Shown: positions 1 through 9,046, numbered from the stretch's first letter. The stretch is DNA of 48,623 bases from Cryomorphaceae bacterium (GCA_003565555.1 PXBH01000036.1:1-48623), one strand, 5' to 3'. The notes: generated from the letters alone by a model not told the origin. Translations and numbers: made by a program.

Positions 1-63
1 AGTGAGAAACTGTGCCGCAAAACGGTAGAAATCAGGATCGCCGAGAAGGTCGGGCGTTTGCAT
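1..63 (-). CDS. N-terminal fragment of an unidentified gene
   Basis: An open frame starts at an ATG at 63 and runs off the left edge of the window. Only 21 residues are visible, beginning MQTPDLLGDPDFYRF. No family can be recognised from so little. It is separated from the HU gene upstream by a strong terminator, so it would be its own transcription unit. It could also be a chance open frame. Confidence 0.3.
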   Translation of the reverse strand, partial: MQTPDLLGDPDFYRFAAQFLT

Positions 64-107
64 GCAATTGTTTTGGGTCGATCTGAAAAATTCCGCGTGA
101 GCGGGGC

Positions 108-141
108 AAAAAAAAAGCCTCTCCGTCCGGGAGAGACTTTT
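108..141 (-). terminator. Rho-independent terminator after the HU gene
   Basis: On the minus strand the 7-bp stem CTCTCCC-ggac-GGAGAG(G) is followed by nine T residues. It lies about 20 bases past the HU stop codon and is oriented to end that transcript. Confidence 0.85.
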
Positions 142-159
142 CTGAAAGCTATCCGGAAA

Positions 160-432
160 TCAGGCTACTTTGTCTGAAAGGTCAGCTCCGGCTTTAAAGC
201 GTACCACTTTTTTGGCGCTGATGTTGATCTCTTTGCCTGTTTGTGGGTTGCGTCCTTTACGTGCAGCGCGCTCGCTGATGGAGAATGATCCGAATCCTAC
301 CAGTGCAACACGGTCCCCTTTTTTAAGGGCGTGGGTGGTGGTGTTAATAAATGCGTCGAGCGCTTTCTTTGCGTCAGCTTTAGACAAGCCCGCGTCTGAA
401 GCCATGGCTTCTACCAATTCTGCTTTGTTCAT
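160..432 (-). CDS. hup: DNA-binding protein HU
   Basis: A 90-residue histone-like protein of the HU/IHF family, which binds and bends DNA as a dimer and compacts the nucleoid. It starts MNKAELVEAMA, has the helix pair rich in Ala and Lys, the GFGSF turn near residues 46-50 and the DNA-contacting arm motif GRNPQTGKEI near residues 59-68. Full length for the family. It is transcribed alone from a clear Bacteroidota-type promoter at 481-510 and ends at a strong terminator. Paralogues are common in this phylum, so the hupA/hupB distinction cannot be made from sequence. Confidence 0.97.
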   Translation of the reverse strand: MNKAELVEAMASDAGLSKADAKKALDAFINTTTHALKKGDRVALVGFGSFSISERAARKGRNPQTGKEINISAKKVVRFKAGADLSDKVA

Positions 433-480
433 AGTGGTAAGTTGTGATTAGAGATTAAATATCGTTCCGTTGAACACGGA

Positions 481-510
481 CAAATTTACACGAATAACCA
501 TGCGCATCAA
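481..510 (-). promoter_or_regulatory. Bacteroidota-type promoter of the HU gene
   Basis: On the minus strand TTG (508-510) is followed by exactly 19 bases and then TAAATTTG (481-488), a perfect match to the Bacteroidota sigma-A consensus TTG-N19-TAnnTTTG. Transcription should start near 477, giving a leader of about 45 bases. Confidence 0.8.
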
Positions 511-609
511 GCCGGGCGCGGCTCTCAGCCCTTGTTTGTTAATAAAATAGGGCATTTGTTGAAAAGTACAGGTGCTGAAACCCGCTCTACGCTTGCTTTT
601 CGAGAATTT

Positions 610-1002
610 TCACTCTGCAAGAATGCGGTCTGTTCCCTTAAATTCAGGAGCCTGAATACTCAATACCTTAAGCGGGGTTCCCTCGGTTGAGGCCGCGCCG
701 TGGCGCGTTTCCGAAGGGATAAAAACATAATCTCCTGCGGTGATTTCGATGGTATCTCCGTTCATCCACATGGTGCCGCTTCCCTCAAGTACGTAAACAT
801 GCTCGCTGTGACGGGCGTGGTAATGCGTCGGTACCCGCCCGTCAATCCGTATCAGAAAAGAAGTGGTCAGGGTGTCGCCGGCCAGCCTCAACGCGGCTAT
901 CGGCTCTTCCGCGTCGAATCGGACCGTATCGGGCTTCAGCACGGTCTGTGCGGATGCCGCGGCGCCGGAGAGAATCAGGGCAAAGAGGATCGTTGTTTTC
1001 AA
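610..1002 (-). CDS. Secreted single-domain cupin protein
   Basis: A 130-residue protein with an N-terminal signal peptide (cleavage likely after the ASA near residue 18) and one cupin beta-barrel. Metal-ligand candidates lie in HYHARHSEHVYVLEGSG (about residues 60-77), followed by the second cupin motif around the GDYVFIP and RHG segments. The substrate is unknown. The start codon is TTG and overlaps the fmt stop as TTGA, so the two genes are probably translationally coupled, although the proteins have no obvious functional link. The signal peptide supports this start. Cupin_2-like sensor or small enzyme are both possible. Confidence 0.85.
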   Translation of the reverse strand: MKTTILFALILSGAAASAQTVLKPDTVRFDAEEPIAALRLAGDTLTTSFLIRIDGRVPTHYHARHSEHVYVLEGSGTMWMNGDTIEITAGDYVFIPSETRHGAASTEGTPLKVLSIQAPEFKGTDRILAE

Positions 1003-1946
1003 GGTTCGCTTTCAAATACGGCTCCTTCCGGAAATGTATTGCCCCGCAGGAAATCGGCGGTCGCCATTCGTTTCTTTCCGGGCGCCTGAAGTTCTGTAAT
1101 ACGGATGCGCACATCTGCCGTTTCGACTTCAAGGGTGGTTTCGTCGGCGACAATCCGTCCGGGGGTACCTGAGGCAGGTATGTCGGTAAGAGATGCGGCG
1201 TAAATTTTGAGGTTCACGGGGTCACCCTCCGCGTTTCTGAAGGTGGTGAATGCGGTCGGGTAGGGACTGAGCCCGCGGATGTGGTTGTGCACAGACTCCG
1301 CAGGACGCCGCCAGTCTGTGCGGCAATCCTCTTTAAAGATTTTCGGTGCCACGGGCAGAGCGCCTGAAGCCTTTTGGGGTACGGAAACGGCTGTTCCCCG
1401 AGATATGGCATTGACGGTGCGGAGCAGAAGCTCAGCCCCGGCACCGGCCATGCGGTCGTGCAGACTTCCCGCATTTTCTTCCGGACCTATATCGATGGTA
1501 ACCTGATCAATGACCGCCCCGGTATCGATATCCTTTTCGATGAAAAAAGTAGAGAGGCCCGTGGTCTTCTCTCCGTTCATAATCGCGCGGTTGATGGGTG
1601 CCGCACCGCGATAGGCAGGGAGGAGAGATGCATGCAGATTGATGGTGCCCTCGGGCGGCAAGGACCAAACGGCTTCGGGCAGCATTCTGAAAGCCACCAC
1701 CACGAAAAGGTCGGCGCGAAGCCCCGACAGGGAAGCCTGAAACTCGGCGTCCTTCAGGTTGGTCGGTTGGAGCACGGGGCAGCCCGCAGCCTCCGCCGCG
1801 ATCTTTACGGCGGACTTACGCAGCTGCTTGCCCCGGCCTGCGGGGCGGTCAGGCGCCGTAATTACACCGACCACTTCGTGATGGGGGATCAAAGCACGAA
1901 GAGCGGGAACGGCAAAATCAGGTGTTCCCATAAAGACAAGGCGCAT
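999..1946 (-). CDS. fmt: Methionyl-tRNA formyltransferase
   Basis: A 315-residue cytoplasmic enzyme that transfers a formyl group from 10-formyl-tetrahydrofolate to initiator Met-tRNA. It begins with the family signature MGTPDFAVPAL, and carries the catalytic triad as N103 and H105 in INLHASLLPAYRGAAP and D141 in the DIDTG motif. The C-terminal oligonucleotide-binding domain follows from about residue 205. Length is normal. It is the first gene of a pair with the overlapping secreted cupin. A weak -7-like element (minus strand TATCTTCG, 1963-1970) lies just upstream. Confidence 0.97.
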   Translation of the reverse strand: MRLVFMGTPDFAVPALRALIPHHEVVGVITAPDRPAGRGKQLRKSAVKIAAEAAGCPVLQPTNLKDAEFQASLSGLRADLFVVVAFRMLPEAVWSLPPEGTINLHASLLPAYRGAAPINRAIMNGEKTTGLSTFFIEKDIDTGAVIDQVTIDIGPEENAGSLHDRMAGAGAELLLRTVNAISRGTAVSVPQKASGALPVAPKIFKEDCRTDWRRPAESVHNHIRGLSPYPTAFTTFRNAEGDPVNLKIYAASLTDIPASGTPGRIVADETTLEVETADVRIRITELQAPGKKRMATADFLRGNTFPEGAVFESEP

Positions 1947-1985
1947 CGGCGGTAGTTTTTTGCGAAGATATCGAATACGCGGAGA

Positions 1986-3161
1986 CTACTCCACAAAGAC
2001 AACAAGTCCCTTGAGGTATGCACCTTCCGGGTGGTAGATGCTCACGGGGTGGTCGGCGGGTTGGTGCAGGCGGTGCAAGATACGGATGTGGCGCCCGCTT
2101 TCCATGGCCGCAGCGGCAACGGTACTGTAAAACAGCTCCGGGGTGACCACCTGCGAACAGCTGAAGGTAAAAACAATACTTTTCGGAGCGGCTATTGAAA
2201 AAGCCCTTGCATTGAGCCGTTTGTAAGCTTGGATAGCTGCGTGACGCGCACTTCGGTGCTTTGCGAAGGCAGGCGGATCCAGAATAAGCAGGTCGTATGC
2301 CTCGTCCCGTGCCGAATCACTTCCCAGATACTTGAGCGCATCTCGGGTAAGTATTCGATGGCGGCTCGTGTCTGAACAGTTCTCAGCGACGTGATCAGCG
2401 GCGAGTTCCGTGGCCCGCTTACTGCTGTCGAGAGAGTGTACCTCCCGAGCCCCGGCTGCCAGGGCGTAAACGGAGAATCCGCCGGTGTAGCAAAATGCAT
2501 TCAGCACTTTACGCCCCTTTGCATGGCGCTTTATCAGCTGTCTGTTTTCGCGCTGGTCGAGGAAGAATCCTGTTTTTTGCCCTTTGGCGGTATCCGAGAA
2601 GAAGCGGTGTCCGTATTCGCGAAATTCAGTGCGTTCCGGCGCATCAGCTTCAGAGTGGTTTACGGCGGTCTTTTCACCGTCTGCCCGCTTGCCCGTGATC
2701 GTTCGGAGTTCTGAGCCGAATATGCGCCGAAGGGCCTCTTCAATCAGCGGAAAATCGCGCTCAGTTCCGGCGCTGTGACATTGCACCGCGGCGTGTTCCG
2801 CATAAATGTCAATGATCAGACCCGGCAGGCTGTCGCCCTCGCCGTGTACCAGGCGGTATCCCGTGGTATCGGCATCGGGCAGACCCAAAACCTCGCGAAG
2901 CAGGCGTGCCTTCGTAAGCTTACTTTCGTAAAAAGCGGCGTCGATCAGGGTCTCCTCAAAATCGAGTATCCGAACGGCGATGCTTCCGGTTCCGTAGTGC
3001 CCTGTAGCCAAGATGTATCCGCGGGCGTCGGCTACGTATACTTTATCCCCTTCGGCAAGCCCGTCCGGTTTACCCGAAAGGGCCCCGGAGAAAATCCAAG
3101 GGTGTCGCCTCGATAGGCTTACTTCTTTCTTGGGCTTGAGGCGCAATACGGGATAGGGCAT
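1986..3161 (-). CDS. rlmI: RlmI-like 23S rRNA cytosine-C5 methyltransferase
   Basis: A 391-residue class I SAM-dependent methyltransferase. An N-terminal PUA domain (about residues 1-75, with RRHPWIFSGAL) is followed by a central domain and a C-terminal Rossmann fold. Visible motifs are the SAM-binding FCYTGGFSVYA, LDPPAFAKHR (the DPP motif), and a later Cys in FTFSCSQ, as in RlmI, which makes m5C1962 of 23S rRNA. Length matches RlmI/YccW proteins. It stands between recQ and fmt on the same strand with its own -7 element, so it may be transcribed separately. Exact target base is inferred from family membership. Confidence 0.9.
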   Translation of the reverse strand: MPYPVLRLKPKKEVSLSRRHPWIFSGALSGKPDGLAEGDKVYVADARGYILATGHYGTGSIAVRILDFEETLIDAAFYESKLTKARLLREVLGLPDADTTGYRLVHGEGDSLPGLIIDIYAEHAAVQCHSAGTERDFPLIEEALRRIFGSELRTITGKRADGEKTAVNHSEADAPERTEFREYGHRFFSDTAKGQKTGFFLDQRENRQLIKRHAKGRKVLNAFCYTGGFSVYALAAGAREVHSLDSSKRATELAADHVAENCSDTSRHRILTRDALKYLGSDSARDEAYDLLILDPPAFAKHRSARHAAIQAYKRLNARAFSIAAPKSIVFTFSCSQVVTPELFYSTVAAAAMESGRHIRILHRLHQPADHPVSIYHPEGAYLKGLVVFVE

Positions 3162-3175
3162 GTTTCAGTTTTCCG

Positions 3176-3183
3176 CAAAGGTA
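3176..3183 (-). promoter_or_regulatory. -7 element upstream of the rRNA methyltransferase
   Basis: TACCTTTG on the minus strand matches TAnnTTTG fully and lies about 13 bases before the start codon. No TTG is present at the expected distance upstream, so support is partial. Confidence 0.45.
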
Positions 3184-3200
3184 ATCATCCGGCCCCGCAG

Positions 3201-5117
3201 TCACTCCTTCTCGGGAATACCTACCGTATTGTCCTCGCGGACTTCCAGTACTCCGCTGTCCGTCATCCAGTAAAGCACTGCCGTGAGCTGGGCGGGGTTG
3301 TGGCCCGGAATTTTACAGAGCACCTCAGGGGAGTGCTCACCGCCGCGCACTTTTTCTTCCAAAACGGCGCTCAGGATCTCCCTTTCGGGAACGTCGGCAG
3401 CGGCCGCTCTTTTCTTCGCAAGGCATACATCGCAAGCCCCGCAGGGCTTTGCGTCACGCTCACCGAAATACTGCACGAGCTGTATGCTTCGGCATACGAG
3501 GTCATTGTCTACATAGTCCGTCACGGCGCCGACCATTTTCAACAAGCGGTCACGGTGTTCCGATAGCAGGCTGTTTTTGAGTTTCAAATCGCGGTGGGAG
3601 GGGCGGTGCTCCGGGAAGCTGATGTAGGGCAGGTTATTTTGTCGTTGATACTCGAGCACCCGAAGTTTTCCTAACTGTTTCAGTTGCTTGTGCAAGTGGT
3701 CATTGCCCTTGCCGAGCCGATCGGCGATGATGTTTTCGCGGATGCGCACGGCCTGATCGAAGATGCCTTCATAGCTGCGCAGCAGGGTTTGGATAAGCGG
3801 GGTGAACTGCGGGTTTGTAACTTCGAAGTTGTACAGGGCTTTGTCGCGCAGGAGCATCTTGATCCGAGACGGGGAGTGCACGGCTTCGCTCAGGGTAATG
3901 GTTTCTGCCATTTCAAGCATTTTCAGGGCGTGGTAAGTTTTCAGCGGTCTGAAGCTGTATTTTTTGGCAAAGGCCTCAAGGTTGAACGGGATCGGCTCTG
4001 AGATACGCGAACCTGCGGCGAGCTGCAGGTGGTTGCACAGGGCGCGGTATACCCGCTTGATCTCGCGGTCGTCGGGTACTTGTTCTGACACGCGTCTGCG
4101 CACGTCTTCACAATCCGTATCTGCCGCCAGCAGCACGGCGTAGGCTTTCTTCCCGTCTCGACCGCCGCGGCCCGCTTCCTGAAAATAGGCTTCAATGCTT
4201 TGCGGCACACTCAGGTGTACCACAAAACGCACATCGGGCTTGTCGATTCCCATGCCGAAGGCGTTCGTGGCCACCACCACCTGTACCTTTCCCGCAATCC
4301 AGGCCTCCTGTGTGCGCGTGCGTTCGTCATGGGTCATGCCCGCATGGTAGGGCAGGGCCGAAATACTGTTGGCCCTGAGAAGGTTGGCCTGCCGCACTGT
4401 TTCCTTGCGGGCGCCGACGTATACGATACCCGAACCGCCCGTACGCTTAATAATATTCAGAAGCCGGTAGAGCTTATTATTTTCTTTAAGAACAACATAA
4501 ATCAGGTTATCTCGCGTAAAACTTTTCTGAAAAACAGAGGGATCTTCCAGCTCGAGCTGCTCCCTGATGTCGGTGACTACAGCCGGGGTGGCAGTGGCCG
4601 TGAGTGCGATGAAAGGCACGCCCGGCAGGATTTCCCTGAGCTCTGCTATGCGGCGGTAAGCAGGCCTGAAATCGTGTCCCCACTGGCTGATGCAGTGTGC
4701 TTCATCTACCGCTATAAGCCCCACTTTCATTTTTTGAATACGCACCTTAATCAATTCGGATTGAAGGCGTTCCGGGGAAAGGTACAGGAACTTGAGGTCG
4801 CCGTACACGGCGTTATCCAATGTGATGTCGATTTCTCGGCGGGTCATTGCGCTCGTCACTGCTGCAGCCTTAATTCCGCGCTTTTTCAAGTTGTCCGTTT
4901 GATCGCGCATCAGGGCGATGAGGGGAGATATCACAATGCAGACTCCCGAACGCATCATGGCGGGTACCTGAAAGCAGAGCGACTTGCCGCCGCCCGTGGG
5001 CAAAAGAGCCACGGTATCACGTCCGCCTGCCACCGAGCGTATTATAGCCTCCTGCAAGGGTCTGAAGCTTTCGTAGCCCCAATATTTTTTCAGGACACTG
5101 ATTTGTGCGGATTCCAT
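3201..5117 (-). CDS. recQ: ATP-dependent DNA helicase RecQ
   Basis: A 638-residue superfamily 2 helicase of the RecQ type, which unwinds DNA 3' to 5' in recombination and fork repair. Walker A is TGGGKS (K45), the DEAH box lies at 138-141 (VDEAHCISQWGHDFRP), and motif VI is QEAGRGGRDG. The RecQ C-terminal zinc site has Cys 542, 559, 562 and 565, followed by a winged helix. The C-terminus has only a short extra helical segment and no recognisable full HRDC domain. Bacteroidota genomes often carry more than one RecQ. It is divergent from ilvE. Confidence 0.96.
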   Translation of the reverse strand: MESAQISVLKKYWGYESFRPLQEAIIRSVAGGRDTVALLPTGGGKSLCFQVPAMMRSGVCIVISPLIALMRDQTDNLKKRGIKAAAVTSAMTRREIDITLDNAVYGDLKFLYLSPERLQSELIKVRIQKMKVGLIAVDEAHCISQWGHDFRPAYRRIAELREILPGVPFIALTATATPAVVTDIREQLELEDPSVFQKSFTRDNLIYVVLKENNKLYRLLNIIKRTGGSGIVYVGARKETVRQANLLRANSISALPYHAGMTHDERTRTQEAWIAGKVQVVVATNAFGMGIDKPDVRFVVHLSVPQSIEAYFQEAGRGGRDGKKAYAVLLAADTDCEDVRRRVSEQVPDDREIKRVYRALCNHLQLAAGSRISEPIPFNLEAFAKKYSFRPLKTYHALKMLEMAETITLSEAVHSPSRIKMLLRDKALYNFEVTNPQFTPLIQTLLRSYEGIFDQAVRIRENIIADRLGKGNDHLHKQLKQLGKLRVLEYQRQNNLPYISFPEHRPSHRDLKLKNSLLSEHRDRLLKMVGAVTDYVDNDLVCRSIQLVQYFGERDAKPCGACDVCLAKKRAAAADVPEREILSAVLEEKVRGGEHSPEVLCKIPGHNPAQLTAVLYWMTDSGVLEVREDNTVGIPEKE

Positions 5118-5281
5118 GGTGCAGTTCCGTTTCTTCTTTGCAAATTAACGATTATTTGGTGCGATTGATTGCTGCGAGGGGGAACGCGCAGCAGGCGATA
5201 ATTTGATCAATATCATGAATTAAGACTCGCGACTTGCTTAGTGTCATAAGCACATTAAGTTGAGCGAGAAACTTTTGCCCT

Positions 5282-5311
5282 TTGAACGGGGCACGGATTT
5301 CACTATTTTTG
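5282..5311 (+). promoter_or_regulatory. Bacteroidota-type promoter of ilvE
   Basis: TTG (5282-5284), 19 bases, then TATTTTTG (5304-5311): a full match to TTG-N19-TAnnTTTG. The start of transcription should fall near 5315, about 15 bases before the ilvE ATG. It also shows that the longer in-frame reading from 5282 is not the real start. Confidence 0.8.
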
Positions 5312-5329
5312 CAGACAGATCCACTCACC

Positions 5330-6397
5330 ATGATAGAAACACAATTGATAGAGACAGTACGAACCAAGCAGAGCAGACTCGCCCAAACTGATTTTGACAA
5401 TTTGGCTTTCGGAAGGACCTTCTCCGACCACATGGCCCTGATGGACTACCGCGACGGAAAGTGGCAGAAACCGAAAATATTGCCTTATCAGAACCTCAGC
5501 ATGTCGCCCTGTGCTTCCGTTATCCACTACGGACAGAGCATTTTTGAAGGTATGAAGGCCTACAAAAATGAGGAAGGTCGATTCGGTTTGTTTCGTCCCG
5601 ACAGAAACATTGAGCGGATGAATAAGTCTGCCGTGCGCATGTGCATGCCGGAAATACCGACCGATGTTTTCATGGAATTGCTGAGTGAATTGATACGTAT
5701 CGATCATGAATGGATTCCGGCGGGAGAATTGTCTTCGCTCTACATACGTCCATTCATGTTTGCCACAGACGAGTACATAGGTGTGAAAGCGAGTGAAGAC
5801 TACCGCTTTATGATTATCACATCCCCCGTTAACGCGTACTATTCCAAGCCCGTTCGCGTGAAGGTAGAGCGACACTATACACGTGCTGCGCGCGGCGGTA
5901 CCGGTTTTGCGAAAGCTGCGGGCAACTATGCGGGGTCGATGCATCCCGCCAAATTGGCCAATCGCGACGGGTATGATCAGCTCCTGTGGACCGACGCCAA
6001 GGAGCACAAGTATATTGAAGAAAGCGGTACCATGAACGTGATGTTTGTGATTGACGGTGTACTGGTTACTCCCGAGTTGAGCGATACTATTTTGGACGGT
6101 GTCACCCGACGCAGTGTGCTGCGTATGGCGAAAGACTGGGGGATGAAGGTGGAAGAACGACGCATCGCGGTGGATGAAATCAAAGCGGCCCACGCAGCGG
6201 GTAAATTGGAAGAGGCCTTCGGATGCGGAACCGCTGCTACCATCGCTCATATTGAAGCCATCGGCGACGGAAGCGAAACCATGGAACTTCCCGACCCGAA
6301 AGAAAGGGAGCTGAGCAACAAGATCATGAAGTACTTCACCGATCTCAAAAAATTCAGAACCCTCGACCCGCACGGTTGGATGGTGGAGCTGTCCTGA
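5330..6397 (+). CDS. ilvE: Branched-chain amino acid aminotransferase
   Basis: A 355-residue PLP enzyme of fold type IV that interconverts branched-chain amino acids and their 2-oxo acids. The PLP lysine is K195 in GTGFAKAAGNYAGS, followed by the class IV signature (DQLLWTD, EESGTMNVMFV). Length and motifs match the eukaryotic-like BCAT group (TIGR01123). The start at MIETQLIE was chosen because the promoter -7 element ends only 19 bases upstream and the longer reading would begin inside the promoter. A terminator follows, so the gene is monocistronic. Confidence 0.96.
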   Translation: MIETQLIETVRTKQSRLAQTDFDNLAFGRTFSDHMALMDYRDGKWQKPKILPYQNLSMSPCASVIHYGQSIFEGMKAYKNEEGRFGLFRPDRNIERMNKSAVRMCMPEIPTDVFMELLSELIRIDHEWIPAGELSSLYIRPFMFATDEYIGVKASEDYRFMIITSPVNAYYSKPVRVKVERHYTRAARGGTGFAKAAGNYAGSMHPAKLANRDGYDQLLWTDAKEHKYIEESGTMNVMFVIDGVLVTPELSDTILDGVTRRSVLRMAKDWGMKVEERRIAVDEIKAAHAAGKLEEAFGCGTAATIAHIEAIGDGSETMELPDPKERELSNKIMKYFTDLKKFRTLDPHGWMVELS

Positions 6398-6420
6398 TAC
6401 TTGCAGTCATGATTTTCGAT

Positions 6421-6445
6421 GCGCGCCTTCGGGCGCGTTTTTTTT
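6421..6445 (+). terminator. Rho-independent terminator after ilvE
   Basis: Stem CGCGCC-TTCG-GGCGCG with a stable tetraloop, followed by eight T residues, starting 23 bases after the ilvE stop. Confidence 0.9.
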
Positions 6446-6506
6446 CGGATCGCAAAACGGAACCAATCCCGTATCTTGCACAGACATTGACCCTCAACCC
6501 AAAGCG

Positions 6507-7319
6507 ATGACCGAAGAAAACAAAAAATACGGACTGCCGCGTCTGAGTGATGCGCAATGGGAAGCTGCCTGGAAGAAGCATTGGGAGCGCGCCCAGATGA
6601 ACTATGAACTTCCCCCTTCTCCGCATGACCGATCCAGCGCCGAACGCGATTTTCTTATGGAGCCCCGTTCCGAGGAGAAGGAACGTGAGCGCCTGAGCAG
6701 GATTGATAAGGAATTTACCATGGGCTTTCAGCGTCTCGGCCATTTGGGTCCTGCCGTGACTGTATTCGGATCTGCCCGCTTCAAGCCCGGAGAACGCTAT
6801 TATGAAAAATCGGTGGTGACCGGGGCGGAGTTTGCCAAGGCGGGCTTCACCGTGCTGACAGGCGGCGGTCCCGGAGTGATGGAAGCAGCCAATAAAGGCG
6901 CTTTTGAAGCGGGAGGCAGGTCGTACGGGCTGAATATCGTTTTGCCGCACGAACAGCATGCCAACCCCTACGTGCACGAAAGTATCGAGTTCAATTATTT
7001 CTTTGTCAGAAAAGTCATGCTCGTTAAGTACTCTTGCGCATTCATCGTGCTTCCCGGAGGCATGGGAACCTTGGACGAGCTCTTCGAGGCGGTCACTTTG
7101 ATTCAGTGTCAGAAAATCGGTCCCTTTCCCGTGATTTTGGTGGGCAGCGAATTCTGGTCGGGATTGCGCGATTTCGTTTCTTTCATGGCCTCACAGGGTA
7201 CTTTCGCGCCCGAAGAAATCGGGTTTGCACGGATTGTAGACAGCCCCGAAGAGGCCGTAGACATGGTACTTCGAAGCCTTCCCGACGCATTCAAAAAACA
7301 GCTAAGCCCCAAAACGTGA
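6507..7319 (+). CDS. LOG-family (TIGR00730) nucleotide phosphoribohydrolase-like protein
   Basis: A 270-residue Rossmann-fold protein of the LOG / so-called lysine decarboxylase family. Such enzymes cleave the N-glycosidic bond of nucleoside 5'-monophosphates, in some organisms cytokinin precursors. Signatures are GGGPGVMEAANKG (about residues 119-131) and the catalytic LPGGMGTLDELFE (about residues 181-193). A charged N-terminal extension of about 75 residues precedes the core and is longer than in the short LOG proteins. The physiological nucleotide is unknown. The gene follows a terminator and has no clear promoter match upstream. Confidence 0.9.
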   Translation: MTEENKKYGLPRLSDAQWEAAWKKHWERAQMNYELPPSPHDRSSAERDFLMEPRSEEKERERLSRIDKEFTMGFQRLGHLGPAVTVFGSARFKPGERYYEKSVVTGAEFAKAGFTVLTGGGPGVMEAANKGAFEAGGRSYGLNIVLPHEQHANPYVHESIEFNYFFVRKVMLVKYSCAFIVLPGGMGTLDELFEAVTLIQCQKIGPFPVILVGSEFWSGLRDFVSFMASQGTFAPEEIGFARIVDSPEEAVDMVLRSLPDAFKKQLSPKT

Positions 7320-7384
7320 GTTGAAGTAAATCCGGGCGCTTTGTACCCCGCCGGTGCGGTTAACCCTTTAATACAAGCAAGACA

Positions 7385-8329
7385 TTGAGCAAGCGTGAAA
7401 ATTCAAAGAATGCGGTAGGCATCATCGGTATGGGCTGGGTAGGAAGCAGCATCGCCATATCGATTTTGCAATCAGGTATAGTAAAGGAGTTATTGCTCAA
7501 TGATATTCAAAAAGATATCGCCGAAGGTGAAGCCCTCGACCTGAACCACAGTTCATCCTTTTTGCCTTCCGCCAAGGTGAGGTCTGCCGAAATAGAGGAA
7601 ATGAAAACTTGCCGTGCCGTGATTGTCACGGCCGGCAGGGGCGGAAAACCCGGGGAATCCAGGCCCGAGCTCCTGCGCGAAAACATTGAGATTGCGAGAA
7701 ACATTTCCCGAAAACTGATCGGATTCGAAGGGCTGCTGATCGTGGTAACAAACCCCGTGGATGCCCTTACCCATTTCTACCGGGTTTATACCGGACTTCC
7801 GGAGCACCGGGTCATCGGAACGGGTACTTTCTTGGATTCTGCCCGGCTGCGCGAGATTATCGGTGATCGCCTCAAGGTGGATGCCAAAAGCATCCATGCC
7901 GATGTGATCGGGGAGCACGGTGATACTGCCGTGGTGATGTGGTCACGTGCAATGGTGGGCAGTATACCGCTCAGAAGTTGGGACGGGTGGAGTGCAGATT
8001 ACGAAAACGATATAGAGCGTGAAGTACGCAATGCTGCGCAGGAGATTATTAAGAGGAAAGGGGCCACCAACCATGCCATAGGTTTGGTCACGGCTACCTT
8101 GATCAAATGGCTTTTGCGTGACGAACGTCGAGTACTGACTGTGGCTGTAGAGCTCACCGGGCAATACGGATTGAAGAATATCGCACTCTCACTTCCCTGC
8201 CTCATATCAGCGGACGGAATAGAACGCATCATCTGTCCTGACCTCACCGATCAGGAAACAGAGAAACTCATGCGCTCCGCCCGAGAAATCGATAAGACCA
8301 TTCAAAACGGGGCTCAAAGCGGAAGCTGA
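7385..8329 (+). CDS. L-lactate/malate dehydrogenase family protein with atypical specificity residue
   Basis: A 314-residue NAD-dependent 2-hydroxyacid dehydrogenase. The dinucleotide motif is GIIGMGWVG (residues 12-20) with D40 at the end of the second strand, favouring NAD. Catalytic residues are D151 and R154 in GTGTFLDSARLR and H178 in GEHGD, with R93 in the mobile loop. The residue just before KPG, Gln in lactate and Arg in malate dehydrogenases, is Gly (G87), so the substrate cannot be assigned. The start is TTG; no ATG or GTG is available before the nucleotide motif. A C-terminal RxxDKTIQN-like end is normal for lactate dehydrogenases. Confidence 0.88.
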   Translation: MSKRENSKNAVGIIGMGWVGSSIAISILQSGIVKELLLNDIQKDIAEGEALDLNHSSSFLPSAKVRSAEIEEMKTCRAVIVTAGRGGKPGESRPELLRENIEIARNISRKLIGFEGLLIVVTNPVDALTHFYRVYTGLPEHRVIGTGTFLDSARLREIIGDRLKVDAKSIHADVIGEHGDTAVVMWSRAMVGSIPLRSWDGWSADYENDIEREVRNAAQEIIKRKGATNHAIGLVTATLIKWLLRDERRVLTVAVELTGQYGLKNIALSLPCLISADGIERIICPDLTDQETEKLMRSAREIDKTIQNGAQSGS

Positions 8330-8443
8330 GTTTCAACGCAGGTTTCGAGGCGACCTTTACTGCTTCTGAGAAAATAAATCCGGAAAATATCTCCGCACTT
8401 CGTCCTATGCATGACAAACGCCGGGCGGCCGCTGCCCGAAGGA

Positions 8444-9046
8444 CTATTCTTGCGGGTAGTCTTCTAATTCTACAATAACCTCGTTACGCCTGTTGATCAG
8501 CTCGTAAGGCGGGTTGTAGCCGAGAAAACTGAATTTGCCCTTGTGCGCAATCCCTTCTTGGGCCAGGGCTTCAACCAATTTTTGTCGGTGATCCTCTATC
8601 ATTTTGTCATTTGCCCGACCGCTGAAACGGATGGCTGCAACTATTTTCGTCCCCTCTTCTTCGAATTGCACGGCTTCGTTGTTCGGACGGGGAAGGGAGG
8701 CGCGCTCATAAGCGCGCGGTGCCGCAAATTTCATCACGGGGTCTTCGCCCAAATCGGTGGTTACCGGGGAGGTCATGGCAATACGCTCATTGTTCTCGTT
8801 GCCCCCGAAAATGTAATCAGCCAAAGTCCTGAAGCCCGAATTGGCTCCCTTTCGGTAACTTTCGTTATCCATTTTCACCTTGTAGTACACGGCGGGGGCG
8901 TATTCGCGAATTTCGAAGTCTTCGAAGCTGCGCAATACCTCGTACGATTGCTTTTCGGTCTCGCTCACATTTACAGATATAAAGGCTTGGGCGGTAAAGA
9001 ACACCGCAACGACAATGGCCGCGGCGATTATAGATCGGTGTTTCAC
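8444..9046 (-). CDS. SOUL-family haem-binding protein
   Basis: A 200-residue protein with an N-terminal hydrophobic segment (signal anchor or signal peptide, residues 5-22) and a SOUL/p22HBP domain. Typical motifs are FEIREYAPAVYYKV, DYIFGGN, IAMTSPV and GYNPP. Known members bind haem or tetrapyrroles, but their role in bacteria is not established. It lies 51 bases downstream of paaD on the same strand, so it may be read through from the paa operon. No terminator separates them. Confidence 0.9.
   Translation of the reverse strand: MKHRSIIAAAIVVAVFFTAQAFISVNVSETEKQSYEVLRSFEDFEIREYAPAVYYKVKMDNESYRKGANSGFRTLADYIFGGNENNERIAMTSPVTTDLGEDPVMKFAAPRAYERASLPRPNNEAVQFEEEGTKIVAAIRFSGRANDKMIEDHRQKLVEALAQEGIAHKGKFSFLGYNPPYELINRRNEVIVELEDYPQE

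Noticed and set aside
5303..6373. 356-residue minus-strand frame opposite ilvE
   Set aside because: Fully antisense to a clear enzyme gene.
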